From assembly GCA_022712835.1 (NCBI GenBank), contig JAFLJU010000095.1, positions 1 to 5,571 of the forward strand: DNA of 5,571 bases, read 5' to 3'. A program made the position numbers and the translations under genes. Within the stretch, counting starts at the first letter, position 1, and each line of letters starts with the position of its first letter. The notes below the pieces were generated by a model. It saw only the letters and a list, made by a program, of their open reading frames with translations. It was not told the DNA's origin and did no database searches. This DNA comes from Desulfobacteraceae bacterium (lineage in GTDB: Bacteria > Desulfobacterota > Desulfobacteria > Desulfobacterales > Desulfobacteraceae). Positions 1 through 5,183 of this stretch are shown here, one piece after another.

Positions 1-1
1 C

Positions 2-190
2 ATTATGCCTTTGACTAAAGTGATCTCAATTCTTAAAAAGGATGCTGGCAGCCACTTTGATACAACAGTTGTCGAAGCATTTTTGAGTTGTCTGCCCGAG
101 ATTCTTTCTCACCACAGAGGTGGGCGTTTCCAACCGGAATATGTGGACGAGATGATCAATTTTCTGAATTCATCAGACCCTTTGGGGTAA
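2..190 (+). CDS. HD-GYP domain protein, C-terminal end only (probable c-di-GMP phosphodiesterase)
   Basis: The frame is open from the left edge and stops at 188-190, giving 62 residues of a longer protein. The fragment reads IMPLTKVISILKKDAG, then HFD, then VVEAFL. This resembles the segment that closes HD-GYP domains, where a P-x-x-x-x-V-x-x-I helix leads to a G-x-x-FD-x-x-V-x-x-F(L) helix. HD-GYP proteins hydrolyse cyclic-di-GMP in the cytoplasm and are often fused to receiver, PAS or GAF domains. The metal-binding HD and the GYP motif lie outside the window, so activity cannot be judged. About 35 residues follow the conserved helix as a short tail. The methionine at position 5 is internal, not a start. 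No GC-rich stem with a U-run follows the stop. Family call is moderate, enzymatic function is inferred. Confidence 0.68.
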   Translation: MMPLTKVISILKKDAGSHFDTTVVEAFLSCLPEILSHHRGGRFQPEYVDEMINFLNSSDPLG

Positions 191-366
191 GAAAAATCCT
201 GTTTTTTTAAAATCCCATGATAGTCCAAAATTAAAAACGCCTGGTCCGGCTCTCTTCCGTTTATAACGGTATCATTGAAGTTTTCTAAATATGGAAAAGA
301 ATCAGACAATTGATATTTTACTTGTGAAGCAGGCGGAGTGCTTAGGTTTATTGGATGTCTGTTCAT
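109..366 (-). CDS. Doubtful hypothetical ORF, 85 codons, antisense to the HD-GYP 3' end
   Basis: I do not recognise this protein. It starts with ATG at 364-366 and has a good ribosome binding site on the minus strand, AGAGG followed by five bases (TTAAT) and ATG. The predicted product is soluble, without signal peptide, membrane span or known motif. Its last 27 codons run antisense into the 3' end of the HD-GYP gene, which is unusual for a real gene and suggests either a chance ORF or a truncated relic whose reading frame happens to run on. A run of nine A (397-405), read as nine T on the minus strand, lies about 30 bases upstream of the start. It is listed because of the ribosome binding site and because nothing else explains 191-366. 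Low confidence. Confidence 0.25.
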   Translation of the reverse strand: MNRHPINLSTPPASQVKYQLSDSFPYLENFNDTVINGREPDQAFLILDYHGILKKQDFSYPKGSDEFRKLIISSTYSGWKRPPLW

Positions 367-408
367 ATTAACCTCTGATATTCATCAGGGTTAAGTAAAA
401 AAAAACGC

Positions 409-528
409 CTATAGCAGGAAACCTTTGATGCTGTAGTTATATATGGCTACAGTTGGATTTTGGGATATTTTCTTGGTAAGGACCATGAACGCCATTAGCA
501 GGCAGGACTTGTGGCTAAAAAGCCCAAG
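409..528 (+). other. Non-coding block with alternative hairpins
   Basis: This stretch has no plus-strand gene. It contains CTATAGCA (409-416) able to pair with TGCTGTAG (429-436; 8 bp with one G-U), and the same CTGTAG (431-436) able to pair instead with CTACAG (447-452). The two hairpins exclude each other. A further hairpin is formed by CTTG (508-511) and GGCT (513-516) with AGCC (521-524) and CAAG (525-528) around an AAAA loop. The heptamer AAGGACC occurs at 478-484 and 526-532. On the minus strand the first hairpin, weakened there by a C-A mismatch, is followed three bases later by nine T, which resembles a weak intrinsic terminator. Function unknown. Confidence 0.35.
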
Positions 529-575
529 GACCGCATGTTGTCAAATGCTGGGTCTGTCAGATCCCTGGATTTTCC

Positions 576-591
576 GTTTAAATAATTAAAC
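576..591. repeat. Short AT-rich dyad, possible operator
   Basis: GTTTAA (576-581) and TTAAAC (586-591) are perfect inverted 6-bp arms around a four-base centre. A DNA-binding protein site is possible, but AT-rich dyads of this size are common by chance. Confidence 0.2.
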
Positions 592-597
592 CTGATA

Positions 598-649
598 TTT
601 GTAAGGTTGAATGAATATTTAAGTGTTTTCCTTGATTTTTCCTTACAAA
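598..649. repeat. 9-bp perfect inverted repeat upstream of the protease leader
   Basis: TTTGTAAGG (598-606) is perfectly complementary in reverse to CCTTACAAA (641-649), with 34 bases between the arms. It lies directly before the larger stem that begins at 654. It could be a first domain of the same leader RNA or a pair of protein-binding half sites. No U-run follows on either strand, so it is not a standard terminator. Confidence 0.4.
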
Positions 650-653
650 CGTG

Positions 654-773
654 TATAGCATTGTTCAACAATTAGACTGCCTTGATACGAGGGTTAGTAC
701 AACCTGGTCGGTTGAAAGTGGCCTTTGAAAGGCCAGAAAGTAGCCGGTGGAAATTACATCGGACAATGCTATA
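654..773 (+). promoter_or_regulatory. Structured 5' leader element before the M10 protease gene (unclassified)
   Basis: Bases 654-666 (TATAGCATTGTTC) pair with 761-773 (GGACAATGCTATA) to give a 13-bp stem with one G-U pair, closing 94 internal bases. Inside are two hairpins. GGGTT (691-695) pairs with AACCT (701-705). A longer one has an outer stem 707-713/742-748, a purine-rich internal loop (GAAAG facing GAAAGT) and an inner stem TGGCC(T)/(A)GGCCA at 719-735. The closing stem ends seven bases before the ribosome binding site GAAAGGA (781-787), and five T (776-780) lie between. This is the layout of a cis-acting RNA, but conserved cores of the c-di-GMP, SAM, TPP, cobalamin, glycine, purine and FMN riboswitches are not visible. 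An alternative reading is a DNA element: TTGATT (632-637) and TATAGC (654-659) form a weak promoter that would start transcription inside the stem. Confidence 0.45.
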
Positions 774-794
774 AATTTTTGAAAGGATACAAAA

Positions 795-2357
795 ATGGCT
801 AACATTCCAACAACAACCCTTTTCTCGAAGACAGACGACACCATTGATCTTACTACGAACGGGTCCTATTGGATTCTGGATTCCAATAAAACCATGACCT
901 GGTCTATGTCCCAGGGTCTTACAGGCGAAGGCTGGATCGATCAAGCCTACTACAAGGCAGTTTTCGGCGGCATATTTGAAACAATTTCTCAGTATATTGA
1001 TGTGGATTTTGACTATGCTGGCTCTTTTTCAGATCCCCATGAAGCCTATGCAGGGGGAAGCAATTTTGATATTTCCATCACAACCTTTGATAAAACCGGC
1101 TGGGCTGCAGCCCAGTGTGGTTTTCCCTATCTTCAGTGGGAAGATTACGCCGGGGCTTCGGGGGATCTTTTTGTAAACGGAGCGGACATGTTATCCAATG
1201 GGCCAACGGAACCCGGCAGTTGGAACTGGTCATTGTTTTTGCACGAAATAGGGCATGGGCTTGGGCTTAGACATCCCCATGACGACGGGGGTACCGGGAG
1301 ACCGACCTTTATAGAGGCGGAAGTTGAAAATTTTGACAGCGAGCTTTTTACCATAATGTCCTATGTACCGGTGAAAGATTCATCCGGTGCCACATATAAG
1401 CCTTCGACTCCCATGTTCCTGGATATTCTTGCATTGCAGGATATCTACGGAAAAAATCTTGAGACCAATTCTGGTAACAACACCCATCCTCTGGAGGTCT
1501 GTAACCAGTTTCAAACCATCTGGGACGCATCAGGAAAAGATACGGTTGATGCATCTTCGGCCAGTGCGGGATGGGAGATTCAACTGCCGAATATGAAATT
1601 TTCCAGTCGAACAGACACCCTGACCGGATATGCCTGTATTGAAACTGAAGATGAATCCACCCTGCCCACCACCTTGTATTGGCTCATGGGTGATATTGAA
1701 AATGCAACAGGGTCTGAGTTTTTGGATGATATGCAGGGGAATGAGGCCAACAACATTTTTATCGGCAATGGGGGAGACGATCTCATTAACGGAAGCCCTG
1801 GAATCGATACGGCACGCTATTTTGGAATCCGATCAAATTATTCACTGACCAAGACAAGCCAGGGCCATACTGTCATAGACCAGGTAGGCAAAGAGGGGAC
1901 GGATTCTCTGGTCAACATTGAACGGCTGAGTTTTTTAGATACCGATTTTGCCTTGGACACCGGAGAAAATGAAAATGCGGGCATGGCCTATCGACTCTAC
2001 AAAGCAGCTTTTGACCGGACCCCTGATGATTCGGGTTTGAATCACTGGATCATTCAACTTGACACCGGGATGGCCTTGGGAGAGATCAGCGAAAGTTTTA
2101 TTGCCAGTGATGAATTTAAGGAGCTGTATGGGAACGCCCCTAGCAGTCAAGATTTTGTCGGTTCCCTCTATCAGAATGTTCTTGGCCGGGGGGGGGATGC
2201 CCAGGGGATTGCCTATTGGGTGAGTTCCCTTGATAGCGGAATCAGTACCCAGGCAGAGGTATTGGCGGGTTTCTCGGAAAGTCAAGAAAACATCCAATTG
2301 GTTGGAGTGACCATTGATAACGGATTTGCCTTCAACTTTTCTGCCGGAAATGGATAA
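795..2357 (+). CDS. Serralysin-like M10 zinc metalloprotease with DUF4214 repeats, putative type I secretion substrate
   Basis: The product has 520 residues. The catalytic zinc site HEIGHGLGLRH is at residues 150-160 (HExxHxxGxxH; ligands H150, H154, H160, general base E151). The Met-turn is TIMSY with M188 and Y190. A segment like the family's P-x-x-x-D-I-x-A-x-Q-x-x-Y-G follows at about 205-220. A single RTX-like stretch, GNGGDDLINGSPGID, sits at 324-338, where typical serralysins carry several nonapeptides. Residues 395-500 hold two DUF4214 repeats (LYKAAFDRTPDDSG...W418 and LYQNVLGRGGDAQG...W475). There is no N-terminal signal peptide, as expected for type I secretion substrates; the C-terminal signal is inferred. 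Start: ATG with GAAAGGA at 781-787. No ABC exporter, adaptor or inhibitor gene is adjacent, so the exporter must lie elsewhere. The gene is preceded by a structured leader. Family call is firm; substrate is unknown. Confidence 0.9.
   Translation: MANIPTTTLFSKTDDTIDLTTNGSYWILDSNKTMTWSMSQGLTGEGWIDQAYYKAVFGGIFETISQYIDVDFDYAGSFSDPHEAYAGGSNFDISITTFDKTGWAAAQCGFPYLQWEDYAGASGDLFVNGADMLSNGPTEPGSWNWSLFLHEIGHGLGLRHPHDDGGTGRPTFIEAEVENFDSELFTIMSYVPVKDSSGATYKPSTPMFLDILALQDIYGKNLETNSGNNTHPLEVCNQFQTIWDASGKDTVDASSASAGWEIQLPNMKFSSRTDTLTGYACIETEDESTLPTTLYWLMGDIENATGSEFLDDMQGNEANNIFIGNGGDDLINGSPGIDTARYFGIRSNYSLTKTSQGHTVIDQVGKEGTDSLVNIERLSFLDTDFALDTGENENAGMAYRLYKAAFDRTPDDSGLNHWIIQLDTGMALGEISESFIASDEFKELYGNAPSSQDFVGSLYQNVLGRGGDAQGIAYWVSSLDSGISTQAEVLAGFSESQENIQLVGVTIDNGFAFNFSAGNG
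2188..2196 (+). repeat. Poly-G tract (9 Gs) inside the protease gene
   Basis: Nine consecutive G encode R465-G466-G467 and the first base of D468 in the second DUF4214 repeat. Losing one G leads to a TGA about ten codons later, and gaining one leads to a TGA about a dozen codons later. Either change would remove roughly the last 50 residues, including the presumed secretion signal. Such tracts are prone to slippage and, in some bacteria, are phase-variation switches. A sequencing artefact in the run is also possible. Confidence 0.6.
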
Positions 2358-2371
2358 TACAGCTTCTGGGT

Positions 2372-2503
2372 TCAAAATTCCAGCATTTCGATCAAATTGG
2401 TTTTTTTTATGGGCTTGGACAGGTATTCACTGCAACTGATATCCAGACATTTTTGCCGGTCATCCTTCTGGGCATGGGCAGCCAGAACGATGACCGGATT
2501 TTG
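2372..2503 (-). pseudogene. Relic of a response-regulator receiver (REC) domain, C-terminal 43 codons
   Basis: On the minus strand, a frame from 2503 to the TGA at 2372-2374 reads PVIVLAAHA, then DDRQKCLD, then EYLSKPIKK, then LIEMLEF. This matches beta4-alpha4-beta5-alpha5 of CheY-like receivers, including the conserved Lys-Pro after beta5. The usual Thr/Ser of 'LTA' is Ala here. Just upstream the frame meets TAA (2504-2506), and the remaining bases up to 2567 are AT-rich and show no alpha1-beta3 portion, no phospho-accepting Asp and no start. It is therefore the broken end of a response regulator or hybrid histidine kinase. It suggests a deletion or insertion between the convergent protease and transporter genes. 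The T-run at 2401-2408 is its lysine codons in antisense. Family assignment is fairly sure. Confidence 0.75.
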
Positions 2504-2505
2504 TT
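2456..2505 (+). terminator. Strong hairpin, possible terminator of the protease transcript
   Basis: CCGGTCATC (2456-2464) pairs perfectly with GATGACCGG (2489-2497). After one C-C mismatch the stem continues with TTCTGG (2466-2471) and CCAGAA (2482-2487), giving 15 of 16 pairs. On the plus strand it is followed by ATTTTGTT, a weak U-tract; on the minus strand the following bases are A-rich. It lies about 100 bases after the protease stop and between two convergent genes. It is also part of the receiver relic, so it may have arisen as coding sequence and been reused. Confidence 0.45.
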
Positions 2506-2567
2506 ACAGCTTTATCTGAGAGCTTGCTCTGTCAATCAATTTTAAATTATATAATTGAATTTTGAAC

Positions 2568-2660
2568 TCATGTTTTGTCTTTTTTAAACAACAGCCACAG
2601 CATCAGGCCGATAAAGATAAAAACACCGATGTTGAGCAGCGTATCAATTAAATTACCCAT
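2568..2660 (-). CDS. 30-residue single-span membrane micro-protein coupled to the BCCT carrier
   Basis: I do not recognise a named family. The ATG (2658-2660) overlaps the last eight bases of the BCCT gene, including its TAA, in another frame. An AGGTG ribosome binding site (2667-2671) lies six bases before the ATG, inside the carrier's last codons. The product starts MGNLIDTLLN, has one hydrophobic span at about residues 8-25 (ending LMLWLLF) and closes with the basic tail KKDKT, so the N-terminus probably faces out and the C-terminus in. Overlap, binding site and membrane nature together point to a translationally coupled accessory peptide of the transporter. Small accessory peptides are known for other symporters (for example MetS with the NSS-family MetP). 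The role here is inferred. The ORF is short, so chance cannot be wholly excluded. Confidence 0.72.
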   Translation of the reverse strand: MGNLIDTLLNIGVFIFIGLMLWLLFKKDKT

Positions 2661-4149
2661 CTGTTTCACCTATATCCTCTTTGAGTGCCTTTACCAGGCA
2701 GACCAGCAACACCAGAACAATAAATACAAACGGTCCTGCACTCATGGCAATAATCTGGCGCACGGCACCCACGCTGTTGGAAAGAATCATGGCAAGTCCT
2801 AGTATCCCGAGAATCCCCCCCCAGATCAATTTTGTTTTAACCGCTGGATTTTGAGAGCCGCCCTCGGAAAACATGGAGAGCACATAAGCGGCGCTGACCA
2901 CGCTGGTGACAATAAACAAAAAGGCAGCGATGATGGTCACAATAATGGTAATCGTCGAAAGCGGCAGTGTTTCCAGAAGAATAAAGGTTGTCTGGTTTAT
3001 ATTGGTTTCAACGATTGCCGGATCAATTCTGGAGGCCGCTCCCTGGTAAAATGCCAGACCACCGAAAATACCGAACCAGAAAATCGAGAAAACCGTGGGG
3101 GCGAGCAATACACCGGCAATGAACTCTTGAATGGTACGGCCACGGGAAATTCTGGCGATAAAAACCCCCACAAAAGGTGCCCAGGCCAGCCACCAGACCA
3201 TGTAGTTTAAGGACCAGTCACTGAACCAGCCTCTGACACCCTCATCATAGAAGGCATACGTCATAAACCCGTGGGGGATGACTTTCGTAAAATACTCCCC
3301 AACGGCCTCTACAATCCCGTTCATTAGAAAAGACGTTGGCCCGACTAACAGCAGATAAACCATCAGGCATACGGCGAGACCTACAGCAATATTTGAAAGC
3401 AACGCCATTCCTTTGCTCAAATCCATTGTCAGCGGCACCATGTATACGGCAAATAAAATACCGAAAATAATCAGCGAGTATCGAATACCCGTCAGATCAA
3501 TTTTAAACAGAGCTGCAACGCCGTCCTGAACCTGGAACACACCCATGGCGACAGAACCGGCCAAACCGATTGCAATGGCATAAATGGAAAGAAGATCCAT
3601 CAACCACCCGATACGCCTTGGCAATGGCCGGTCACCAAAAACGCTTATAAGTGGCGCACTGATCAACTGGGGAGTCCCCCGGCAAAATCCAAAATAAGCG
3701 ATCACCAGAGCGGTCAAACCGTAAATCGCCCAGGCGTGGAGTCCCCAATGGAAATTGGTGAGGAGCATGGCCATGGAGGCAGCTTTTTCAGGGTTCACGC
3801 CACTTCGGCTGACGGCCAGGTAATGGGATATCGGCTCGGCCGCACCGTAAAATAAAAGTCCAACGCCCATGCCCGCCGCAAACATCATGGCCATCCAACT
3901 GATTGTCGAAAATTCAGGCGATTCGCCCTCTTTTCCCAGCACCACCTTCCCGTATTTTGAAAAAGCAAGTGCGATACTCGAGATGAGCATGATGCTTGCG
4001 GTCAGCATGATAAACCAGCCACGGCTTCGAAAACCGATCTCAACATAATTGGCAGCAAAACTGGTAAGTCCAGGGGTGTCGAATATTCCCCAGATAGCCA
4101 CCCCGATAGTCATCGCAACGGCAACCGCTAAAAGTGGATTTTTAAACAC
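2653..4149 (-). CDS. BCCT family glycine betaine/choline/carnitine-type transporter
   Basis: The product has 498 residues and about 12 membrane spans. It is an inner-membrane secondary carrier for trimethylammonium compounds. Diagnostic segments are GMGVGLLFYGAAEP (93-106), WGLHAWAIYGL (135-145), VWWLAWAPFVGVF (318-330) and IARISRGRTI (331-340). W135, W140, Y143 and W320 have the spacing of the BetP aromatic box W189, W194, Y197 and W374, so a betaine-like substrate is likely. The GMGVG loop resembles sodium-coupled members, which is an inference. The cytoplasmic tail is short (after about residue 485), unlike the long osmosensing tail of BetP. The start is GTG at 4147-4149, supported by GGGAGGG (4155-4161) five bases upstream. 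A run of eight G codes W443-G444-G445. It shares its transcript with the overlapping micro-protein. Substrate could be betaine, choline, carnitine or another methylamine. Confidence 0.95.
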   Translation of the reverse strand: MFKNPLLAVAVAMTIGVAIWGIFDTPGLTSFAANYVEIGFRSRGWFIMLTASIMLISSIALAFSKYGKVVLGKEGESPEFSTISWMAMMFAAGMGVGLLFYGAAEPISHYLAVSRSGVNPEKAASMAMLLTNFHWGLHAWAIYGLTALVIAYFGFCRGTPQLISAPLISVFGDRPLPRRIGWLMDLLSIYAIAIGLAGSVAMGVFQVQDGVAALFKIDLTGIRYSLIIFGILFAVYMVPLTMDLSKGMALLSNIAVGLAVCLMVYLLLVGPTSFLMNGIVEAVGEYFTKVIPHGFMTYAFYDEGVRGWFSDWSLNYMVWWLAWAPFVGVFIARISRGRTIQEFIAGVLLAPTVFSIFWFGIFGGLAFYQGAASRIDPAIVETNINQTTFILLETLPLSTITIIVTIIAAFLFIVTSVVSAAYVLSMFSEGGSQNPAVKTKLIWGGILGILGLAMILSNSVGAVRQIIAMSAGPFVFIVLVLLVCLVKALKEDIGETDG

Positions 4150-4192
4150 ACAAGCCCTCCCAAATTTTTCCCGGATTCCCTAGGTTTGGTTA

Positions 4193-4221
4193 TTGACATC
4201 CGGAACTATTTTTAATTTAAT
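4193..4221 (+). promoter_or_regulatory. Candidate sigma70 promoter pointing toward cheW
   Basis: TTGACA (4193-4198) and TTTAAT (4216-4221) are separated by 17 bases. The -35 is perfect and the -10 matches five of six. Transcription would start near 4228 and run about 480 bases to cheW, through the promoter of the BCCT gene on the opposite strand. Whether it is used is unknown. Confidence 0.4.
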
Positions 4222-4238
4222 GAACTAATTACTAAATC

Positions 4239-4269
4239 AGTATAACAAATTCTACCATTAAAATTTCAA
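4239..4269 (-). promoter_or_regulatory. Candidate promoter of the BCCT operon
   Basis: On the minus strand, TTGAAA (4264-4269) and TATACT (4239-4244) are 19 bases apart. The long spacer is offset by an extended -10, TGTTATACT. The predicted start near 4232 gives a leader of about 80 bases to the GTG. No osmoregulatory operator can be identified with confidence. A tandem CATTATC (4284-4290 and 4293-4299) lies just upstream of the -35. Confidence 0.4.
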
Positions 4270-4458
4270 AACCGCCAGCTGAACATTATCACCATTATCG
4301 GTTTCACCATGGCACAACCAGCAATTCATAATTAATGTGCAAAGCAAAGAAAGATTCAATTATATTTGCGTCAAGATATGCCCGTAACTATGCCCTGCCA
4401 AAATGCTCAAATTCCCTGAAGCGTTAACCCATTTTGGTTATCTGGATCTCTATAATGC

Positions 4459-4487
4459 TTGACATCACAATTTTGAAATCTTAAACT
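4459..4487 (+). promoter_or_regulatory. Candidate sigma70 promoter of the cheW-cheR operon
   Basis: TTGACA (4459-4464) and TAAACT (4482-4487) are 17 bases apart; the -35 is perfect and the -10 matches four of six. It would start near 4494 and give a leader of about 215 bases before cheW. It shares the octamer TTGACATC with the promoter candidate at 4193. No sigma54 or flagellar sigma28 site was convincing. Confidence 0.45.
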
Positions 4488-4556
4488 AAATATATTAAAA
4501 TTCAGATCAAATTCTACCCGGTACTTGAACAGCATTAAAAATGGAGAAGGATTAAT

Positions 4557-4589
4557 CGCTAACCAGACAGCGGAGCTTTACGAAAGCTC
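4557..4589 (+). other. Two adjacent hairpins in the cheW leader
   Basis: CGCT (4557-4560) pairs with AGCG (4569-4572). Directly next to it GAGCTTT (4573-4579) pairs with AAAGCTC (4583-4589) around a three-base loop, a perfect 7-bp stem. The helices could stack. No U-run follows, so a terminator is unlikely. The later GTGACGCAGG only superficially recalls the GEMM c-di-GMP riboswitch. The rest of 4270-4710 shows no gene. Confidence 0.3.
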
Positions 4590-4710
4590 ATGTGACGCAG
4601 GTTCGACAATTGACTGTAAAGATAAGATCCAGGACCAATAAATCGCCAGCCAAACTTATACAAAAGAGATTATAATTCAAGTAGTTCACTGTGCATTGAA
4701 AGGAAGAAAA

Positions 4711-5160
4711 ATGGGCGTCCTTATACGACTTTTAAAATTTTCACTTGCCGATCAGCAGTATGCCCTGTTTCTTGATTCTGTTGACAGAGTGGTGAGATCG
4801 GTTGAAGTCACCCCCCTACCTGATGCGCCACAGAGTGTTCTTGGTGTGGTGGATGTGCAGGGCCAGATTATTCCGGTCTTGAATATCAGAAAACGCTTTG
4901 GGATTCCTGATAAGGAAATTGACCTGACCGATCAATTGATTATTGCACGTACAATGAGACGGACGGTCGTTCTTCTGGTAGACAGGGTAAATGGTGTCAT
5001 AGAGCATTCAGAGCATGAAATCTTTGATGCAAAAAAAGTTATCCCCTGCATGGAATATATAGAAGGTATCGTCAAGTTTGAAGACGGCATGATTCTCATA
5101 CATGATCTTGATAAATTTTTATCTCTTGATGAAGAGAACGCTCTGGACAATGTAATGTAA
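4711..5160 (+). CDS. cheW: CheW-like chemosensory coupling protein
   Basis: The product has 149 residues, close to the usual size of single-domain CheW (about 150-170). CheW links chemoreceptors to the CheA kinase in cytoplasmic-membrane arrays. The sequence opens with the LLKFSLADQQYAL beta strands (7-19) and then VTPLPDAPQSVLGVVDVQG (33-51) followed by IIPVLNIRKRFG (53-64), the family signature. It continues with VVLLVDRVNGV (86-96) and ends with the GMILIHDLDKFLS strand and helix (126-138). ATG at 4711 is chosen because AGGA (4701-4704) lies six bases before it; an upstream TTG at 4696 would place that site inside the gene. It is first of an apparent operon with cheR 23 bases downstream. 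Whether the array controls motility or another output cannot be told here. Confidence 0.92.
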   Translation: MGVLIRLLKFSLADQQYALFLDSVDRVVRSVEVTPLPDAPQSVLGVVDVQGQIIPVLNIRKRFGIPDKEIDLTDQLIIARTMRRTVVLLVDRVNGVIEHSEHEIFDAKKVIPCMEYIEGIVKFEDGMILIHDLDKFLSLDEENALDNVM

Positions 5161-5183
5161 AAACAAAACCGTTAAAGGCGGAT

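Noticed and set aside
748..775. TGGAAA with extended -10 TGCTATAAA as promoter of the protease
   Set aside because: It would start transcription at about 782, inside the ribosome binding site, leaving no usable leader.
672..944. 90-codon minus-strand ORF across the protease start
   Set aside because: It overlaps both the structured leader and the protease N-terminus and has no recognisable features.
1935..2375. 146-codon ORF on the minus strand inside the protease gene
   Set aside because: It is antisense to the well-supported DUF4214 region and shows no family features; it follows from codon bias on the coding strand.
2381..2408. T8 run after the protease as an intrinsic terminator
   Set aside because: No stable GC stem precedes it directly, and the run is explained by lysine codons of the receiver relic on the other strand.
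2851..3210. 119-codon plus-strand ORF inside the BCCT gene
   Set aside because: It lies antisense to the conserved membrane carrier and has a low-complexity hydrophilic composition typical of antisense frames.
4309..4325. TGGCAC followed by GCAAT, resembling a sigma54 -24/-12 promoter
   Set aside because: The GC of the -12 element is two bases too close to the -24 GG, so the spacing does not fit.
4551..4620. Possible GEMM (c-di-GMP-I) riboswitch before cheW, from GACGCA and a GAAA-containing hairpin
   Set aside because: The conserved GGCAAACC and GGACGCAAAGCC blocks and the receptor helix are absent.
4696..4710. TTG at 4696 as start of cheW
   Set aside because: The ribosome binding site AGGA at 4701-4704 lies after it and is correctly placed for ATG 4711; the five extra residues are not CheW-like.
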